A stretch of DNA of 64,000 bases from Phragmites australis (GCF_958298935.1 NC_084932.1:5435501-5499500); one strand, 5' to 3'. Positions 1 through 22,130 are shown, counted from the stretch's first letter. Notes: generated by a model not told the origin, from the letters alone. Numbers and translations are program-made.

Positions 1-3000
1 GGTTTTTTAATGTCAAACAAATACGAGGAACAAAAACAATCTGGCCTGTGTGAGTGCCAGTGATTATTTGTGCTTCAATGATCATATCACCCATTGTTGT
101 AATTGTTAAGCGTGTTCCATTACATAAGCCACCAGATTGATTTAAATTGCGGAGCAACATTATTGGTACTCCTTTTTTAAGTTTCAATTTGTGATGTGGA
201 AAATTGTTTCCATTCAATGAGTTTAAAAATTCAATGGGATATAGTAGATCATATGAGTCATGCACATTCTGTGCCTTGGATATTTTGTCACAACTTAGGT
301 ATTCTTTTTCCTCACCAGGAATGAGAGATATCACATGCGAGTTTATTTGATCGGCTAATTCATTAGTTGGAGTTAATATGGCTCGTGTCTGAAGATATGA
401 AACATCAAGAAATTTTGTTTCTAAATCTGGATATATGGCATTTACTAAGGAAGCAACACTATCATCGTTGGTCATTAGCAGTAGATCTTGTGGTATCTTT
501 ATCCATGTTGGTTCTAACTCATCGCCATGGGCTGTTGCTTCAAGTTTTCCTTCACCTAAGTCTAGCAGCCATTTGCTGAATTCAGCCATTTCTTGTTGAG
601 CTTGTGGGTTTAAATCTGGCGAAAGCAGTCTCATATTTTTGTTTAATGTTAAAACAGTAACATGTTTCCATAGTGGTGAGTTTATTATTGCTGCATTCAC
701 AATCTGTGCCCTGGTACCACCTTCAATAACTGGAAGAATTTGCCTTATGTCACCCCCTAGGACAATGGATTTGCCGCCAAAGGGAATGTCTTGTGTGTGT
801 GATGATTGGAATGATAATAGATCACGAAATGTTCTATCTAGAGTTTCAAATGCTGTTCTATGTGTCATAAGAGCCTCATCCCAAATAACTAATGAAGTTG
901 CTTCTATAAGTTCAGCAAGCATGGTTCCTCGCTTGATGTCGCAGATAGTGGCATCGTCTATGTCACAAGGAATTTTGAATCGGGAGTGAGCTGTTCTGCC
1001 ACGTGGCAATAACAATGATGCAACACCAGAGGAAGCAACTGTAAGCACAATTTTTCTACGCGCTCGCAAGTATGTTACTATGGCGTTCCATAAATAAGTC
1101 TTACCAGTACCTCCATAACCAGAAACAAAGAAGAATGCAGGGGTATCATTGAGCACCGCACTTGTTATGGATTTGAAGGCATGATGTTGCTCATCATTAA
1201 GTTTTGAAATTAAATGATCAGATTCAAGTAGTAACTGATCTATGTTGTGTGGTAATTCTTCATCTATGAGTCGATTGATGGACGTTGACTCAATGCTTCC
1301 TGTTTTATGTGGCAAGTTGTGGTCTCTAATTCTTCCTCCATTTCTTGTAATCAAAGCTGAAAGGTCATCAAGTAAATAATCTCTTAGTTCAGGTTCAGTC
1401 ATCTGATAATGTTGGTTGCCAATAGACTGTTTAAATCTATATTGGATATCATCTGCTAACATTCTCCAAACTTTTTCGAAGAATGTGTATTCATCGTTGA
1501 CTTCACAAAATAGAAGCATTGTGACAAATAGCTGTCTAAGTTGTGTGGAAGTAGCCCAGGTTGCTGCCTCATCGAAAGCATCATACCATTCTTGATCATT
1601 ACCAAGGAGTCCTCGTGCATTGCATGCTTCTTTGTACGTCGCATATGTAATACTGTTGTATGTTTTAACATCGTTATAGCTTTGTGCACCTTTAACAACC
1701 ATTAGTAGTATTCTAAGGTAATATCGCTCGCCAACAGATGGGTGTACATAATATAAGCGACCTATGCTTGATCCTAATCGCCTAGGTTGCCATAGTCGTG
1801 ATGTTTCATCCCATCGCCACATTGAAGGGAATTCGCAATATGTTAGATTTCTTCCTTGTGAGTATGTTTGGTTAGCTACAAACCACTCAGTTAGCATGGT
1901 TCTACGCAGAAAGTCCTGAGAAATGATGTTTGCTAAATTAGTATCAGCATTATATGTTATGTTATTTTCGTTTGGCAAGTGAACTGGAAGCCTTTGCACA
2001 GGTGGGAAATGACGATGGATATCGAACGCGAAGATGCGCCAACATGCATCTTGTTCACAAATGTAGCGGCAATCTAGGTACTCTTTAACCTCGTTTATAG
2101 TTTGGGTTTCGCTGTCATATGGTGCATCCTGACCATTTCGTATTCTTTCAATGTAAACCTTGCCGCAGTCTGGACCCTTTGTTACATACTTAAATAGGTA
2201 TTTGATAAAAATGCTTTTATTACACCACTCAACATTGATATGTGCTTGGAATTTTTTTAGCAAATATATGTTGTAAGGGACTATCCACCGGTTGTCTAGC
2301 CTTGAATTCCCTTTTTGGATGTACCGGCCATTATCAGGCCTTTTATATATTGCGAAGCCATTCTCATCTATGGTAGTCTCAGGCTGAAAATATTTAGGGT
2401 ATCCTTTCAAACATTTGCCATTTTTCATGCATGGGCTATCTTGGTGATTTTGACCACATGGACCATGTGTCATGTGTTCAGCAACTAATGCGTATCGTAA
2501 TGGATCAATCCTTGGGTCTGGAATCTCTGCGGTTATGTATGAATCAACAAATGTAGGTGTTGGCTGTGAAGTATCATGGGAAATCCATATAATGATGTGC
2601 GCATGAGGAAGGCCACGCTTCTGGAATTCGACGGTGTGCAGTGCTGGAGGTGCGAGGATAAATTGCATATGTCAGTAAGTATGAAGTAATACAATCACTA
2701 TTGAAGTTTGAATCAACAGGTAGGGATTTTGGGGAACACAATGTGCTGTATAACAGTGCGTACTTGCAGTAACAGGTCCAAACACTACTCCTTTTTTTAT
2801 ATCTTCTAAAAGTTCTTCAAGTTTCATATTGTACACTCTAACGATAATATCAGCTCTATCCGTTGGTTTTTGGCCTGGTTCAAAACTCAACGCTTCAGAA
2901 ATTTCTGGCCACTTTGAATCGCATGTAAATGTTATGAAAAAATCTGGTGGGCCATACACTCTACATATTGCTATGCCATCATGGTAGTTTTGGATCATAT

Positions 3001-4152
3001 ATCGTCTACCACCAGTGTGCGAAGCTGGTAATACAGTTTTACCAATTTCATTACCATCTATACAACCGCGACTAACAGCGTCAGTTATACCTTGCAAGTT
3101 TTCTATTCTAAGTTTAGCTTGGTTCTTTAGTATGTACCATAATCTAGATTCATCTATACAAGCGCGCGCATCAACCTTGGCTTGGCTGGATAGAAAACCG
3201 TAGCATAGATATGGATTTGGCTGGTCTTTTCTATAATGTAACATGTAGCGGTAGTAGTCCTGCATTGTCATTTTAGAACGCGCTGTTGTAGAAGATGAGA
3301 TGACACCACTATAGGGTACTCCAATTTGGAAACCACGTTCACCATATGGAAACAGAAGAGGATACTGAAGGGGCATATACGCAGGATGCAACGCGGATAT
3401 TTGCTCAAGCTGGCCAGCATGAGTTTGTATCACTATATCTCGTTTGAATGTGTCCAATGTAAAGTCACCAACAACAAGCATAGCAAGTTGATTGGTTGTA
3501 GGTAAGTTATACTGTATTGGATCGCCTTCTTTCGCACCTATGATTCTAATAATGAATTCTTCATCGCCATGCTCTCTCAATCTATCTCTTGCAAGCCTGA
3601 ATTTATTTGCAAATGGATTGTGTGTGTCTAGCATTTTTATTAGATTTTCAACTATTCTTGTGTCCAAAGGATCAGCAGGTCTTTCGTCTGTGTTCAAGGC
3701 ATGCAATCTATTTTTAACTTCATTGGCAGTATCATATATGTATAATTGAATAAACTGAGGAGAATGTCCATCATGGGGAAGCAATGATCCAATGCGGTGG
3801 TGGACTTGTCCATTTATTTTGAAAACAAGTGGGCCTCGACCATCGTTCATAGAGCGGTCTATGTGTGCTCCCATTGATGTGAAGGCAAATAGACAATTGT
3901 ACTGGCGTATGTTTTTTAAAAACTTTTTGGCACAAGCATCACCATCGAATTTAGTCAAGCTATTCAATGGTTCAGGTCAATTTCTAAATGGTGGTATACA
4001 GATCCTGCCTCCTTTGCAGCAAGAATTGTAAATGATTCTACTGTTTCTTATAGATGAATCAGATTTTACTCTTTCCCCAAGCCAAAATATAGCATGGCAA
4101 TATCTGCATTTATAATCAGGGGCACCAAAGTAGGAGCGATGAGGATAACAAG
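1..4152 (-). pseudogene. Helitron Rep/helicase gene (partial, one in-frame stop)
   Basis: This encodes the rolling-circle transposase of a Helitron: an HUH endonuclease (Rep) fused to a PIF1-like SF1 helicase. Read on the minus strand, a zinc-finger-like CRYC segment (about 4115) is followed by the Helitron-like N domain (3967-2764). The HUH region LPHAHIIIW lies near 2590-2615, the two-tyrosine motif KYLFKYVTKG near 2175-2215, Walker A GYGGTGKTYLW at 1088-1120 and Walker B VIWDEA near 871-892. A 120-nt intron (2763-2644, donor A|GTACGC, acceptor CCTCCAG) rejoins the frame as VTATLHTVEF. Downstream of it the frame appears open to position 1, so the gene continues off the window. The main lesion is a TGA at 3977-3979 between the conserved PPFRN and PEPLNSL. 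Upstream, exon-like stretches at about 4488-4413 and 4705-4590 (the latter arginine-rich, ECRRRRRKLLDQQ) may be the N-terminal exons. Family assignment is secure; whether it is active is not. Confidence 0.9.
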
Positions 4153-5582
4153 CTATACAGGCATATATTAGAATTACAATACAGCACATAGTGCAGCATA
4201 GTTGGCCACCGTCATGATAAGACACAGAGGAGGAGTAGAGGTGGTTAGTTAGGTTATGAGCATGGTAGAGCCGTGAGCAACTAATCATGTAAGCGCAATA
4301 ATTGGGTAAAAATGATGTAGTGCAGGGAAGGAATCAAAAAAGGGGGAAATGGGGTATTAGGAGGCGATAATGATGTTATAGGGATTGTTGGCACATCACG
4401 GTAGACACACATACCTTTTAAAGCATCAATATAATCTTGGCTGAATCGCCCACATCCTAATGATTGGCCACTGTTATCTAATGGTCCTAGAATAACATGG
4501 CAATAAACATGGCTTAGACACCAAAGGCAGGCACTGCTATAAAGAGCTAAGGAAACACGATAATACTAGGAATTTATAAGGGTCACCTGTTATAGTCAAT
4601 CTTTGTTGGTCTAGTAATTTCCGGCGTCTACGACGACATTCAGCTGGGTTTAGAATTAAGGGGCAGTGCTGTGCAGCGTCTTCTGCGAGCTCACCTATGG
4701 ACCAATAGGAGCTAGTTATATCTAAGCATATGGTAAATGCCGTGGCAAATCTAGAATTTCGTGATTAAAGAGCATACTTCGTTTTCTGCGAGATCCACTC
4801 TTTGATTGTGTGGGGTGCGAAGACGAAGATGCTGGATGCCATGGAAATAATAGACATTGGGAACAGACAGAAGGGGGGAGGGGGAGGGGCAAAGAGCAGC
4901 GAGAAAGAGACAGCAATAGCATGGAGTTGGTAAGCTCAGAGGCAGGAAGTGGTAAATACACCAAAAAAGAGATAGGATCAAAGGGCAAGGATGGCGAACG
5001 CACATGCCGCAGCGTCAATGTCAACGTGTGGTTCAACTGTATGTAGCTCCATTAGCTACTGATGGGAAGATCATGCATTTACATAGGGTCCAACGGTGGG
5101 GAGAAGGTGAAAAAACAAACAGAGAATGGGAAAAAAGGTTACGGCAACTTAAGCCAACAATATAAGCCACAAATGTGAATTAATGTGTGTGCGCGTGTGT
5201 TTTTTCTTCTCACATGTTTTTTTCCCTTTCTGCAGCACAAATCAATGGCAAGGAACAGAACCAAAGGGGGAAAAAAGCATTCATTAACTAACAGTGTAAT
5301 GCTCAGCAATGCAGATCCTACATAACACACCGGACGATTAACAGGAAAACGCCATTGCAAGTGGAAACTAAACAAACAATCTAAACGATACAAGCTCCTT
5401 TAAGCAACGGTGGGGTTGTGCCTCATATTGATTATAAGGCTACAAAGCATCACCCTTAACACCTGTACCTGTACCTGGTAAACACAAAGAGTCAGCAGCT
5501 ATGCTCAACCCAGTAGGGGCGGTGGGGGACTGTGTTTTTCTTTCTTTTTTTTCCCCTGTGCAAATAATTTGAAAGAGCTAAC
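4153..5582. other. Helitron 5' region or unassigned sequence
   Basis: This lies upstream of the Helitron Rep exon (the element is read leftward), so it should hold the Helitron leader and its 5' TC terminus. I could not place that terminus: no clear A/TC junction or known grass Helitron 5' consensus stood out. A purine-rich stretch occurs near 4865-4915. Open frames here are short and low in complexity. Confidence 0.35.
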
Positions 5583-5835
5583 CTCTGAAAATTGTAATCT
5601 ACCACAATAAAACCGTATATGCTTTGAAGGCAAGTGACAGCCTGAAGAGCAGCTTGCTCATAAGCGGCTGCACACCCCGCATCAGCGCATGACCAAAAAA
5701 AGAGTTGTCGTGGGCTGCTCTGAAAGCTCAAGAGAGGCAATTCAATCTCTACTCCACAAAGGACACTTCCATCGTCGACAACTTCACGTAGCAATGAAGC
5801 GTATGGCAAGCGGCATCTAATCACGACAGCTTGTA
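5583..5835 (-). pseudogene. Exon-like fragment of an unidentified grass gene
   Basis: On the minus strand an open stretch reads as natural protein of mixed composition, including REVVDDGSVLCGVEIELP, FFWSCADAGCAAAYEQAALQ and SIYGFIVVDYNFQ. It ends at a plausible splice donor (CAGAG|GTTAGC, exon end 5583), and the upstream edge near 5835 looks like an acceptor. I do not recognise the family. It lies just upstream of a Helitron transposase gene, and Helitrons often carry host-gene exons, so a captured fragment is the favoured reading. A piece of an undetected host gene, or a chance open frame, are the alternatives. Confidence 0.35.
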
Positions 5836-8050
5836 AGAGGGAGATATAAGAGGCTCCAACGGTAAATATGTCGTTCTAGGTTACTCCGCCCAACGGTTCA
5901 TTTCCTTTATTATCGTTACTATCATTGTTGTTATTATTATTATTAGCATTTTCCACAATCAAGCAGCGAAAGGATGAAAGGGCAAACCGTAAACAGATGG
6001 TGATGAAAAGGTAAAGAGAGTTAAGGGGAAGGAAAGGGAAAAAAGGGGCAAAAAAAAAAAAGGGTTCTGTCAGTAACGGCACCATGCACAGCAGGGCAAT
6101 GTAACATAGATAATATGTGAAGTATGGCTAAATAATTCAAGGCATAGAACAATAGACAATAAGACTTCCAAATAATATGACTTTGAATGAATTGCTGAGG
6201 AACACTTAAAGAACAGGGCACATCTTACCGAAAGCAGTAAAATTGCCTATGCACCACGCTCCTTGCAGATTCAATAACAGGAAGGACCACGGCAGGAAGC
6301 AAGCTGCATGGCAAACGAAGGCTTTCCATTAGCATCACTATTTCATTTAGCTTATTTATTTAATTCCACACACCCCACAAACCAAGAAGGACCAGTGTAC
6401 CAGCAGCGCCATACCAGAACTGCCAAACAGAAGCAAACTCGAACGAATTTCCCTGCGCTATACCTTCGCTGCAATAGACAATGGAGCACGCCTCACACCA
6501 GGGAGAGGGCGGGGGATATCAGATTCCATTCGTTGTGCATGTAAACAAACCTAAAATTTACATGTTCGACTGAGAGAGCATACCTGACGCAACAAGCAAC
6601 AACAGGCTGGAATGGATCCCCTCTAACCACTTCGTCACTGCAGCACACAAACGAGCAGAGACAAAGAAGAAAACAAAAGGAAAAAAGCTCAGTTTGTGCG
6701 CCATCCGTTATGTTTCTTCTCTCCTTCCCTGTGTACAGATAAAAACTAAAAGAAGGGGGAAAAAGAGCAGGGGGGGACGGAGGGGAGGTCGGAAAGGAGC
6801 TAAAAGGGCGGAAAAGGAGGGGGGAAAAGAGGGACAAAAGAAGCCATATATCCAAGCAGCAAGCAGGAAACAGGGAGTAACATCAGGTTCTCGAGTTTTG
6901 TAATCACAAGGACCAATGGACAAGCACGCGTCGAAATAAACACAAAGAAACAAGCAAGCACAAGAAGTGCAGCCAGGGAAGAGCATATTGAAATCCACTC
7001 CTATTTGCTAATCCATCGCTTCAACAAGCGCAACAGTGAGCCATCAGCACAGATCCACTAAAAGAAATAAAAGAGGGAGAGGACGAACAAGCAAACAAGG
7101 GGCAGCACAAACACAGGCAAATAGAGAAACGCAAAGACAGCTGCCGACCAAACCTAGCAGCCAAATGCGATGCGCGAAATACCCAAACAAAGATTTTTGG
7201 GAAAAGGCCATGGCAGCGCTAAAATCGTGGAAAAAGAAATCAATAGCTACAACCAATCCGAGGAGGGTTTGAGGAAAAGGGGTATCAACATCTCCTGTCG
7301 ATTGCACCGTCATAGAAAGCGACTATCCAAAAAGGAACAACAAATCAAGGAGGAGACAGCATGACCAATATCGCTTCAGTCGACTAAAAAGTAACCGGCC
7401 AAACAGCCCAGCCCACCGACATGTAACGCGGACCTCAAGCGCACGTACAGGCACAGGCACCGATCCAAGCAACCGAGAGCGAGGGATCGAAGCAAGCAAG
7501 AAGCATACCTCACGAGCAACAGAAAGGGGAAAAGCAAAGAGAAGACAGAGGGCAAGGAAGCCTAGATCCCATCGACTGGGAAGCAACCCGAGCCAGGGGG
7601 AGGGAGGGGGGGGGCGGTTTCCCAGCCGCTCAGCCTCCGACACGTAGCAGCACCAGGAGGCTCCGGTGGCGCCCAGGCCAGCATGCGGCGTGCGTGGGGG
7701 GGGGCCGGTTTCCCAGGTGGCCACACGGAGACACGGGGCCAGCCAGGCCAGTGCGCGACGTGGGCCACGCCGCGGGCAGACGCGGACGAGGGCGACCGCT
7801 AGATCCAAATCGGATGGCCAGCAAAATCTGGATGAGGTGGATGGCCCGGCTGGCCAGGAACCCCGCGCGGCTTCATATATACTGCTTCATATATACTAAT
7901 GCCACACGGCTTCCAGCTACACGTACGCCATATTGAAATCGTCCACTGCTAAAGTGGAAAGTAATTAATTCCTACATAAACGCCCAGGTGGTTGTCCATC
8001 TCCCAAATAACGCGACACCGACAGGAGTGATCAGCAAAAAAAAAAAAAGC
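5836..8050. other. Intergenic region between Helitron and CSI3
   Basis: No gene is recognised here. It contains a short ATT microsatellite (about 5925-5945), a G/A-rich tract (6755-6840) and a GC-rich section (7560-7880) in which a G-run followed by CGGTTTCCCAG recurs about 90 bp apart. A 14-bp direct repeat with TATA-like content (CTTCATATATACT, about 7870-7897) sits roughly 150-200 bp before the likely CSI3 transcription start. The proximal CSI3 promoter must lie in the right-hand part. Confidence 0.4.
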
Positions 8051-8196
8051 AATTCTCCCTCCTCCCAAAGCTCTCCCATCTCTCTCCAACGGACGCACGC
8101 GCACACCACTCCAACAACAGTGGCACAGCGCAGCGGGCAAGTGAGCGGAGCGAGGCGAGCCGTCGCCGCCGGGCATCGCCGTCCGCCAGCCTCCGG
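8050..8196 (+). other. CSI3 5' non-coding exon 1 (approximate start)
   Basis: A pyrimidine-rich leader is followed by GC-rich sequence ending at a strong donor CTCCGG|GTGAGT (exon end 8196). A second leader exon begins at an acceptor CTTATAG at 9755, and the coding start ATG is at 9803. The transcription start is inferred from composition only. Confidence 0.45.
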
Positions 8197-8230
8197 GTGA
8201 GTCCCCGCTCCCCCGTCCATTGATCTCGCC

Positions 8231-8294
8231 TGATCCTTGCAGCTCGCGCGGCGCGCCCGGGCGCCTCGCTTGATCCTTGCAGCTCGCGCGGCGC
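8231..8294 (+). repeat. 40-bp-period direct repeat in CSI3 intron 1
   Basis: A 24-base unit (TGATCCTTGCAGCTCGCG followed by CGGCGC) occurs at 8231-8254 and again at 8271-8294. Each copy contains an acceptor-like TTGCAG close to the first donor. It may be polymorphic or affect leader splicing. Confidence 0.85.
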
Positions 8295-9802
8295 TACAGG
8301 GGTTTTGCTTGCGTTTAGCGGAGTGCGGGCGCGGCAGCCGAGATCTCACGCCTGGGGTGCTCCGTTGGCGAGGCGTGGGGAGGAGGGCGGTGGGGTTTGG
8401 GTGGTTCGAGTGATCCTGACGGATTCGGTGGGTGCGGGTGTCGCTCTGCGGGGGAGGGGGAGCGATCTGTGGAGAGGTGATGGTTGGGAGTTTCGAAAGG
8501 GGATGGCATAATTCTGCAGAGGCTCCATCGCCAACCAGTTATTTTTGCTTCGTGAATGTGTCGGTTTCCTGATCTAAGGAAGTGTGGAAATCTGCCTCCT
8601 TTTATCGATTATAACGGTAACAATAATCCGTGAAACAGCCAGTTATGGTGAAACTATGCATGCTGGATACTGCTGCAGTCAGGGACACTCTAGCTTCTAG
8701 CCACATGAATCGTTATAGGTTGCTGTGGAATTGTGGGGATTTCGCTCTGTCACAATGGTAGCATCTTGCTCCTTTAATTTGGTGAATTGGGGGAAAGACA
8801 GTATTTACTTGTGCAATAAGAGAAATGGATTTCGTTCTTGTGTGCATTTGCGTAGGAAAAGCAAGTGCCATTGCAGTTAACTTATCTAAGAAGATATGTT
8901 GCTAGTGGAATCCGCAGATTGGGTGATGAGTGGCAATTGGTTTAGTAATTTCTGATAGTTAAGTGAAAACTATACCTTTTGTTTGTTTTACCATGACGAT
9001 TCTAACATTGCACTTCATAAGATTGTCTTGTAGTTGTAGAGTGTTAGGGCTTGCGCTTAAGGTTTTGGTTGTCTGCTTTGCTTCTATCAATGAAATAATG
9101 AGCTTGATGGCTGGAATGGCATCACCTTGGATACCAACTTCCATGGAGTCCACCATGTGCGAAATTCCTCTTCAGGTCCATTACACAAAATTGTGGTTAT
9201 TGTGTGTGTCCTCATGCAGTCTTTCTCAGATGATGTGTTGCAATATCTCAACAACTGATTCCTTTCCTAGTTTAGTCTAAATCGTGATTGTCATATTTTG
9301 TGAAGCCTGATGATGATGTAAGGAAAAACTTTTCTATTTATGTATTACTCGGAACAGAATTCATGCATTTTAGGTGAGATTCATAACCTTGTAGAAGATT
9401 TAGAATGAAATTCTTTGCCCCAGAGACCAGAGAGCTAGTTCATTCTATCTTGATTTTTGTAATGTTTCCTTGCAATATGTTTAAGCTATGGGTACACTCT
9501 CTTGTTCTTTTGCAGTTAGAACTGGATCTTCTGACTGTACTATGATGCATCTTTTAGTTTGTTGCTTTAGTGTTTTTAAGCTGGCATGAGTATATTATTA
9601 TCTTGGTAATTGCATGATTAAGTGGCAACTTCTCTTTTCCTTTTGCTTCTTTCTTTTTTCCTTTTGATATCATGGTATGTTAATGCGGAAAAGGAATGAC
9701 ACAGGCTGGCATAATCATTTTATTATGCTAATTACTTTCAGTTTTATCTTATAGGAGGATATATAAAACAATTCAAGGTGTAAAGTTGGTATCTATTTAA
9801 TC

Positions 9803-18351
<8,549 letters not shown>

Positions 18352-20174
18352 CACGACTAGTTTGCCTGATACCAATCTTATGATCCTGGCTTTCATGTAA
18401 ATCAGCCCCATAATCATCCAAATTCATTTTCATGTAGAAAGCTGAGCGCTTGATGACCCGCATCATTCAATTATATTGAGGTCCTTTCTGGATTGTAGCC
18501 TTGCAGCTGTAACAGATTTTGGACCGGGTATTTTTTTTGTACAGGTGAATTTATTTCCTGTAATTATAATTTAGAGTAGATCGGTGTCAGTATGGAGAAA
18601 CAGAACTGACAGTAACATTGGTTGTAATTTCGTAGCATCATTTTGAGCATACCATTTTCAGAGGTAAAATTCGATTACCCAATTGCATTGATCTTTTTTT
18701 TTTCTTACAAGACAGTAAGTACACAGCTTCTATTACAAGGCAACATTTTTCTATACTGGACTGGAGACAAATATCTTATGCATCGTTGCAGTTGTAATTT
18801 TCGTTTCTCAGATGTGCTCTCGTGCTGTCTTATGTGCTGCCATGTGGTCATACCTGACGGGAGTAAAAATTTACTGGTATAAATTCTTCATAATTCCTCT
18901 CAGTCATCTGGCAACACCTCTCTGGTATCTCCAGTAGAATGTTGTTCCTTTTATGGTTTTGTCATGCCAACATCCGATGAAGTACTAGTGTTCTGCAGTA
19001 TGCAGATGATTTTTCCTTGGTGATTTGGTGCTGACTCTACTGCAGGGCCAACTGAAAATTCACTGAGCAACCATAAATTCAGAAAACTTATGTGATCCTA
19101 ATCTTTGCCTTGCAGGGTAAAAAATCCTGTCCCTTTCTGAAAATTCAGAGTGCAAGTCGTCTGCAGGGTATAAAAGGAGAATCTGCAGCCTTGCAGGGAC
19201 ACTGGGGATCTACAGTCCGCTCCCTGATGTACCAAATCCAGTAGGTTTTGAACGGATATCTGAGAAGATCTTGGTGCTTTGAAGAGGCACAGGGGGCAGC
19301 AGCCGTTCGCTTGTCTGCACATGATGGGATGGGAATCAGAGCCGCCCAAAGTAAACAAAGGTTACAAATTACGTTGCATCACACAAGTCACCAACCAGAG
19401 AGAGAGAGAGAGAGAGAGAGAGGCTTCTTTTCTTTCGAGTTTGTGCAGGGTGATATCTTGTGCTAATGACAAAAGATTAGGATCACATAAAAGGGTGGCA
19501 AAGAGTTTGGACAAGTCTGCTCATGCTCATGGTCATTTTTCTTGCCTCTTGACACAAGCACCTTCCATTCCAACTTTGAGCAAACTAGCGAACTAACATA
19601 CGAGTGGTGAATGGCGTCACTTCATTTCCTCCTGTTTTGGAACTCAAATCCCTAATATTTAGTGCAATTTTGAATTAAATACTGAAAATTCTCAGAGCAA
19701 CCTCCTATTCCAAACATACCCATAAGAGGCTAAATGAACATGATATTTTCATACTCAGTAAAACTGCTTTACTTTTTAATCACTGTTGCTCAGTAACTCA
19801 TGTGTTCGAAGTAGGCTCCATGTTTCGACAACCGGTTGTTACTTGTTAGTTGAACTGGACGCCGCGTATTTGCTCGCGTCATCCCGCGTGGATCAGTTCT
19901 AGTGTTTCACACTTCCACTTGGTCGACTAATGCTTTGGCGGCCAGAGATTTTTTCAGTCAATAATATCAGCACTCCACTCAACAATAGTAATGCTTAGCC
20001 GGTTAGAACTATCAGCTAGTCTTCTTCTAGGGTTCTCTAGAGAGTAAAAAACACACACCGAGAAACCACCTGAGTAATTTCTCAAAGTTTTCTGAACTAA
20101 CATACAAGCTGATGCCACTGAAATTAGATAAGAACAGGAACAAAAAATTCATCCTCGGTACATACCAAAGAGCA
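18352..20174. other. CSI3 3' UTR and downstream intergenic sequence
   Basis: The 3' UTR of CSI3 must begin here, but I see no canonical AATAAA in the first 500 bp. Downstream sequence has only short incidental frames. An (AG)13 microsatellite lies at 19397-19422. No gene is recognised. Confidence 0.5.
19397..19422 (+). repeat. (AG)13 microsatellite
   Basis: Perfect dinucleotide repeat, likely polymorphic. Confidence 0.98.
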
Positions 20175-21317
20175 GGGCCGGTTCCGACGTCTCCAAGGCC
20201 CTAGGGCGAAACAAAAATTGAGGCCCTCTGATGAACATATGCATACAATATTGTTTAATTAAAGGGTCCTGTTACAGTACACCACTTACCTTCCGATGTC
20301 AAACAAATTTGAACCCTTGATTTAAAAGGGAAAAACAATTAAAAAGATAAATAAAATATGTTAACCGGTTGCTCCCGTTACTATCGGCAGGCTAGTTATG
20401 CCGGCTGTTAATCAGCAAGGAGATTCCGGGCTATAAAATTTAGTCTAGGGAGCAAATTTTTTTCCATAACTGGGCAACCAACGTATACTTGACGTTCTCT
20501 AGGATTAGTACACCGCATGTACCCAAGTCAAGGAGCCAAACGCACATATGCTACTTGGGAAACGTGTCCGGTCATGTGAACATGCATGATCATGTGAAGA
20601 GGTTTGTTCCAAGAGAACGTGTTCGGTCGATTAGTTGGAGATTTGGTTAGTTGACTTGGGGAAAAAAATCGGATGGGTTAGTTCACTTTCCAAAACAGTA
20701 TGTGCTACTTGGGGAGAAAAATCCAGCCCTAATTAGTAGATTAGTTAACTTTCCAAAACAATAGGTATACAAATAAATATAATAATTATAGGTGACATAT
20801 TACCCCTAGGTCACCTTCTTTAATTCTAGCCATCCGATCTAACTTAGATTGACGGTCCACAATTATTTAGGTGTAATGTAAAATTTCCCTTAATTAAAAC
20901 ACAATAATACTTATATATTATAAAAAACAAAAAAGTAAACTGTTGGTTTCTGCCCTCAGTGATCATCATAAACAATTTATCAATGGCCCCCTTTTGGAAT
21001 TCTATCAACTTGTTTAATTGTTTTCCTTTTTGGCTTCCACACAAATGATTTATACACATCTTACCAAAAGGGAGTATAAGAGTGACATTGTAAATATTGG
21101 TTTAGAAGGAACAAAAGCACCTCGAACGTTGAACTTGTACTATACAATATTGGGAAGATGTCCTTAAAATAGATAACCAAATTATCTTTGGAAAATTGGT
21201 GCAAGGCTATAACTCAGAGAATCAAATATAAATAACAAAAATCTTACAATGAACTCACAACAGGGCTTGACACAATCCCCTTGTTATTCGTGCCTTCTCA
21301 TTACCCTCTCAGACTTA
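20175..21317. other. Transposon-derived flank; possible hAT-like terminus
   Basis: The sequence CAGGGCCGG at 20175 followed by GGCCCTAGGGCG resembles the start of a hAT-type element. A related CAGGGCC...GGCCCTAGG motif occurs near 28053 in the same orientation, so the two do not form an inverted pair. The remainder is AT-rich with no coding signal. Confidence 0.25.
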
Positions 21318-21545
21318 TACTACTTCAGAAACCTCAATAGAGGACCGACTATCATTATCGGTTCAGAATCTTCAACGACCAATTAATCATTGAGGTCACA
21401 TAAACTGACAGTTATACCACTTATCACTTTCGGTTCATATTACCAATCGACAGAAATATATCATTGTCGGTTGGTAACGTGAACTGACAGTGATAATGTA
21501 GTATCACAACCGACTTTTGTTTCAAATCGGCAGTGATAATTGTAT
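21318..21545 (+). mobile_element. CACTA-like terminus with subterminal repeats (fragment)
   Basis: A degenerate terminus (TACTACTTCAGAAACC) is followed by alternating forward and inverted copies of a short motif of the type TATCACT(G/T)(T/C)CGGTT, as in the subterminal arrays that bind CACTA transposase. No matching right end was assigned. Confidence 0.5.
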
Positions 21546-22130
21546 AATATAAAAGCTTGTGATCCTCTTCCCCAATCCAACCTAAATAGAAGGAGTTCTA
21601 TTCTTCCACTGCCGGCGGCCATTTGTGGCGACTTGGTGCTTGGAGGCTTCAAAATTTAGATGAATCCACACGTTCTAGGTGCTCCAAGGTTAGTAACTTG
21701 ATCTACCTTTCATTTGTAGTTAGCTTTACTTGCTAGACTGTTCTAGGTTTTGAAAGTAGGTGGTTGTTCCATGGTGATGAATTTTTAAGGAGCTAGACTG
21801 CAATTACCTTATTGTAGATGTATGAAGATTGCTTAGTTCAATTGTAGATTATGGTGGATGAGCTCATAAGGGGGATTTTTTTTGTTGAGATTGTTCATAT
21901 AATTAATAATATAGCTAGGTTAATAGCTGTCTAGATAGATGAGTTACCTAGATCATTTATATGAATTTACATTAGCTAGGTATGAGCATACTTTAGTTCT
22001 AATTAAGTAGCATTACATATTTAATTCTCGTTAATTACTTTAGTGAGTTTAGATAATTAATAAAATATTGTGCGATTAATTATTAAAATTACATTTTTAA
22101 TTATGATTGTTCATATGAACTTTAGATAGA

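Noticed and set aside
7323..8349. Several overlapping open frames of 60-160 codons on both strands near the CSI3 5' end
   Set aside because: GC-rich sequence with few stop codons; the translations are Arg/Pro/Ala-rich, mutually overlapping and lack any domain.
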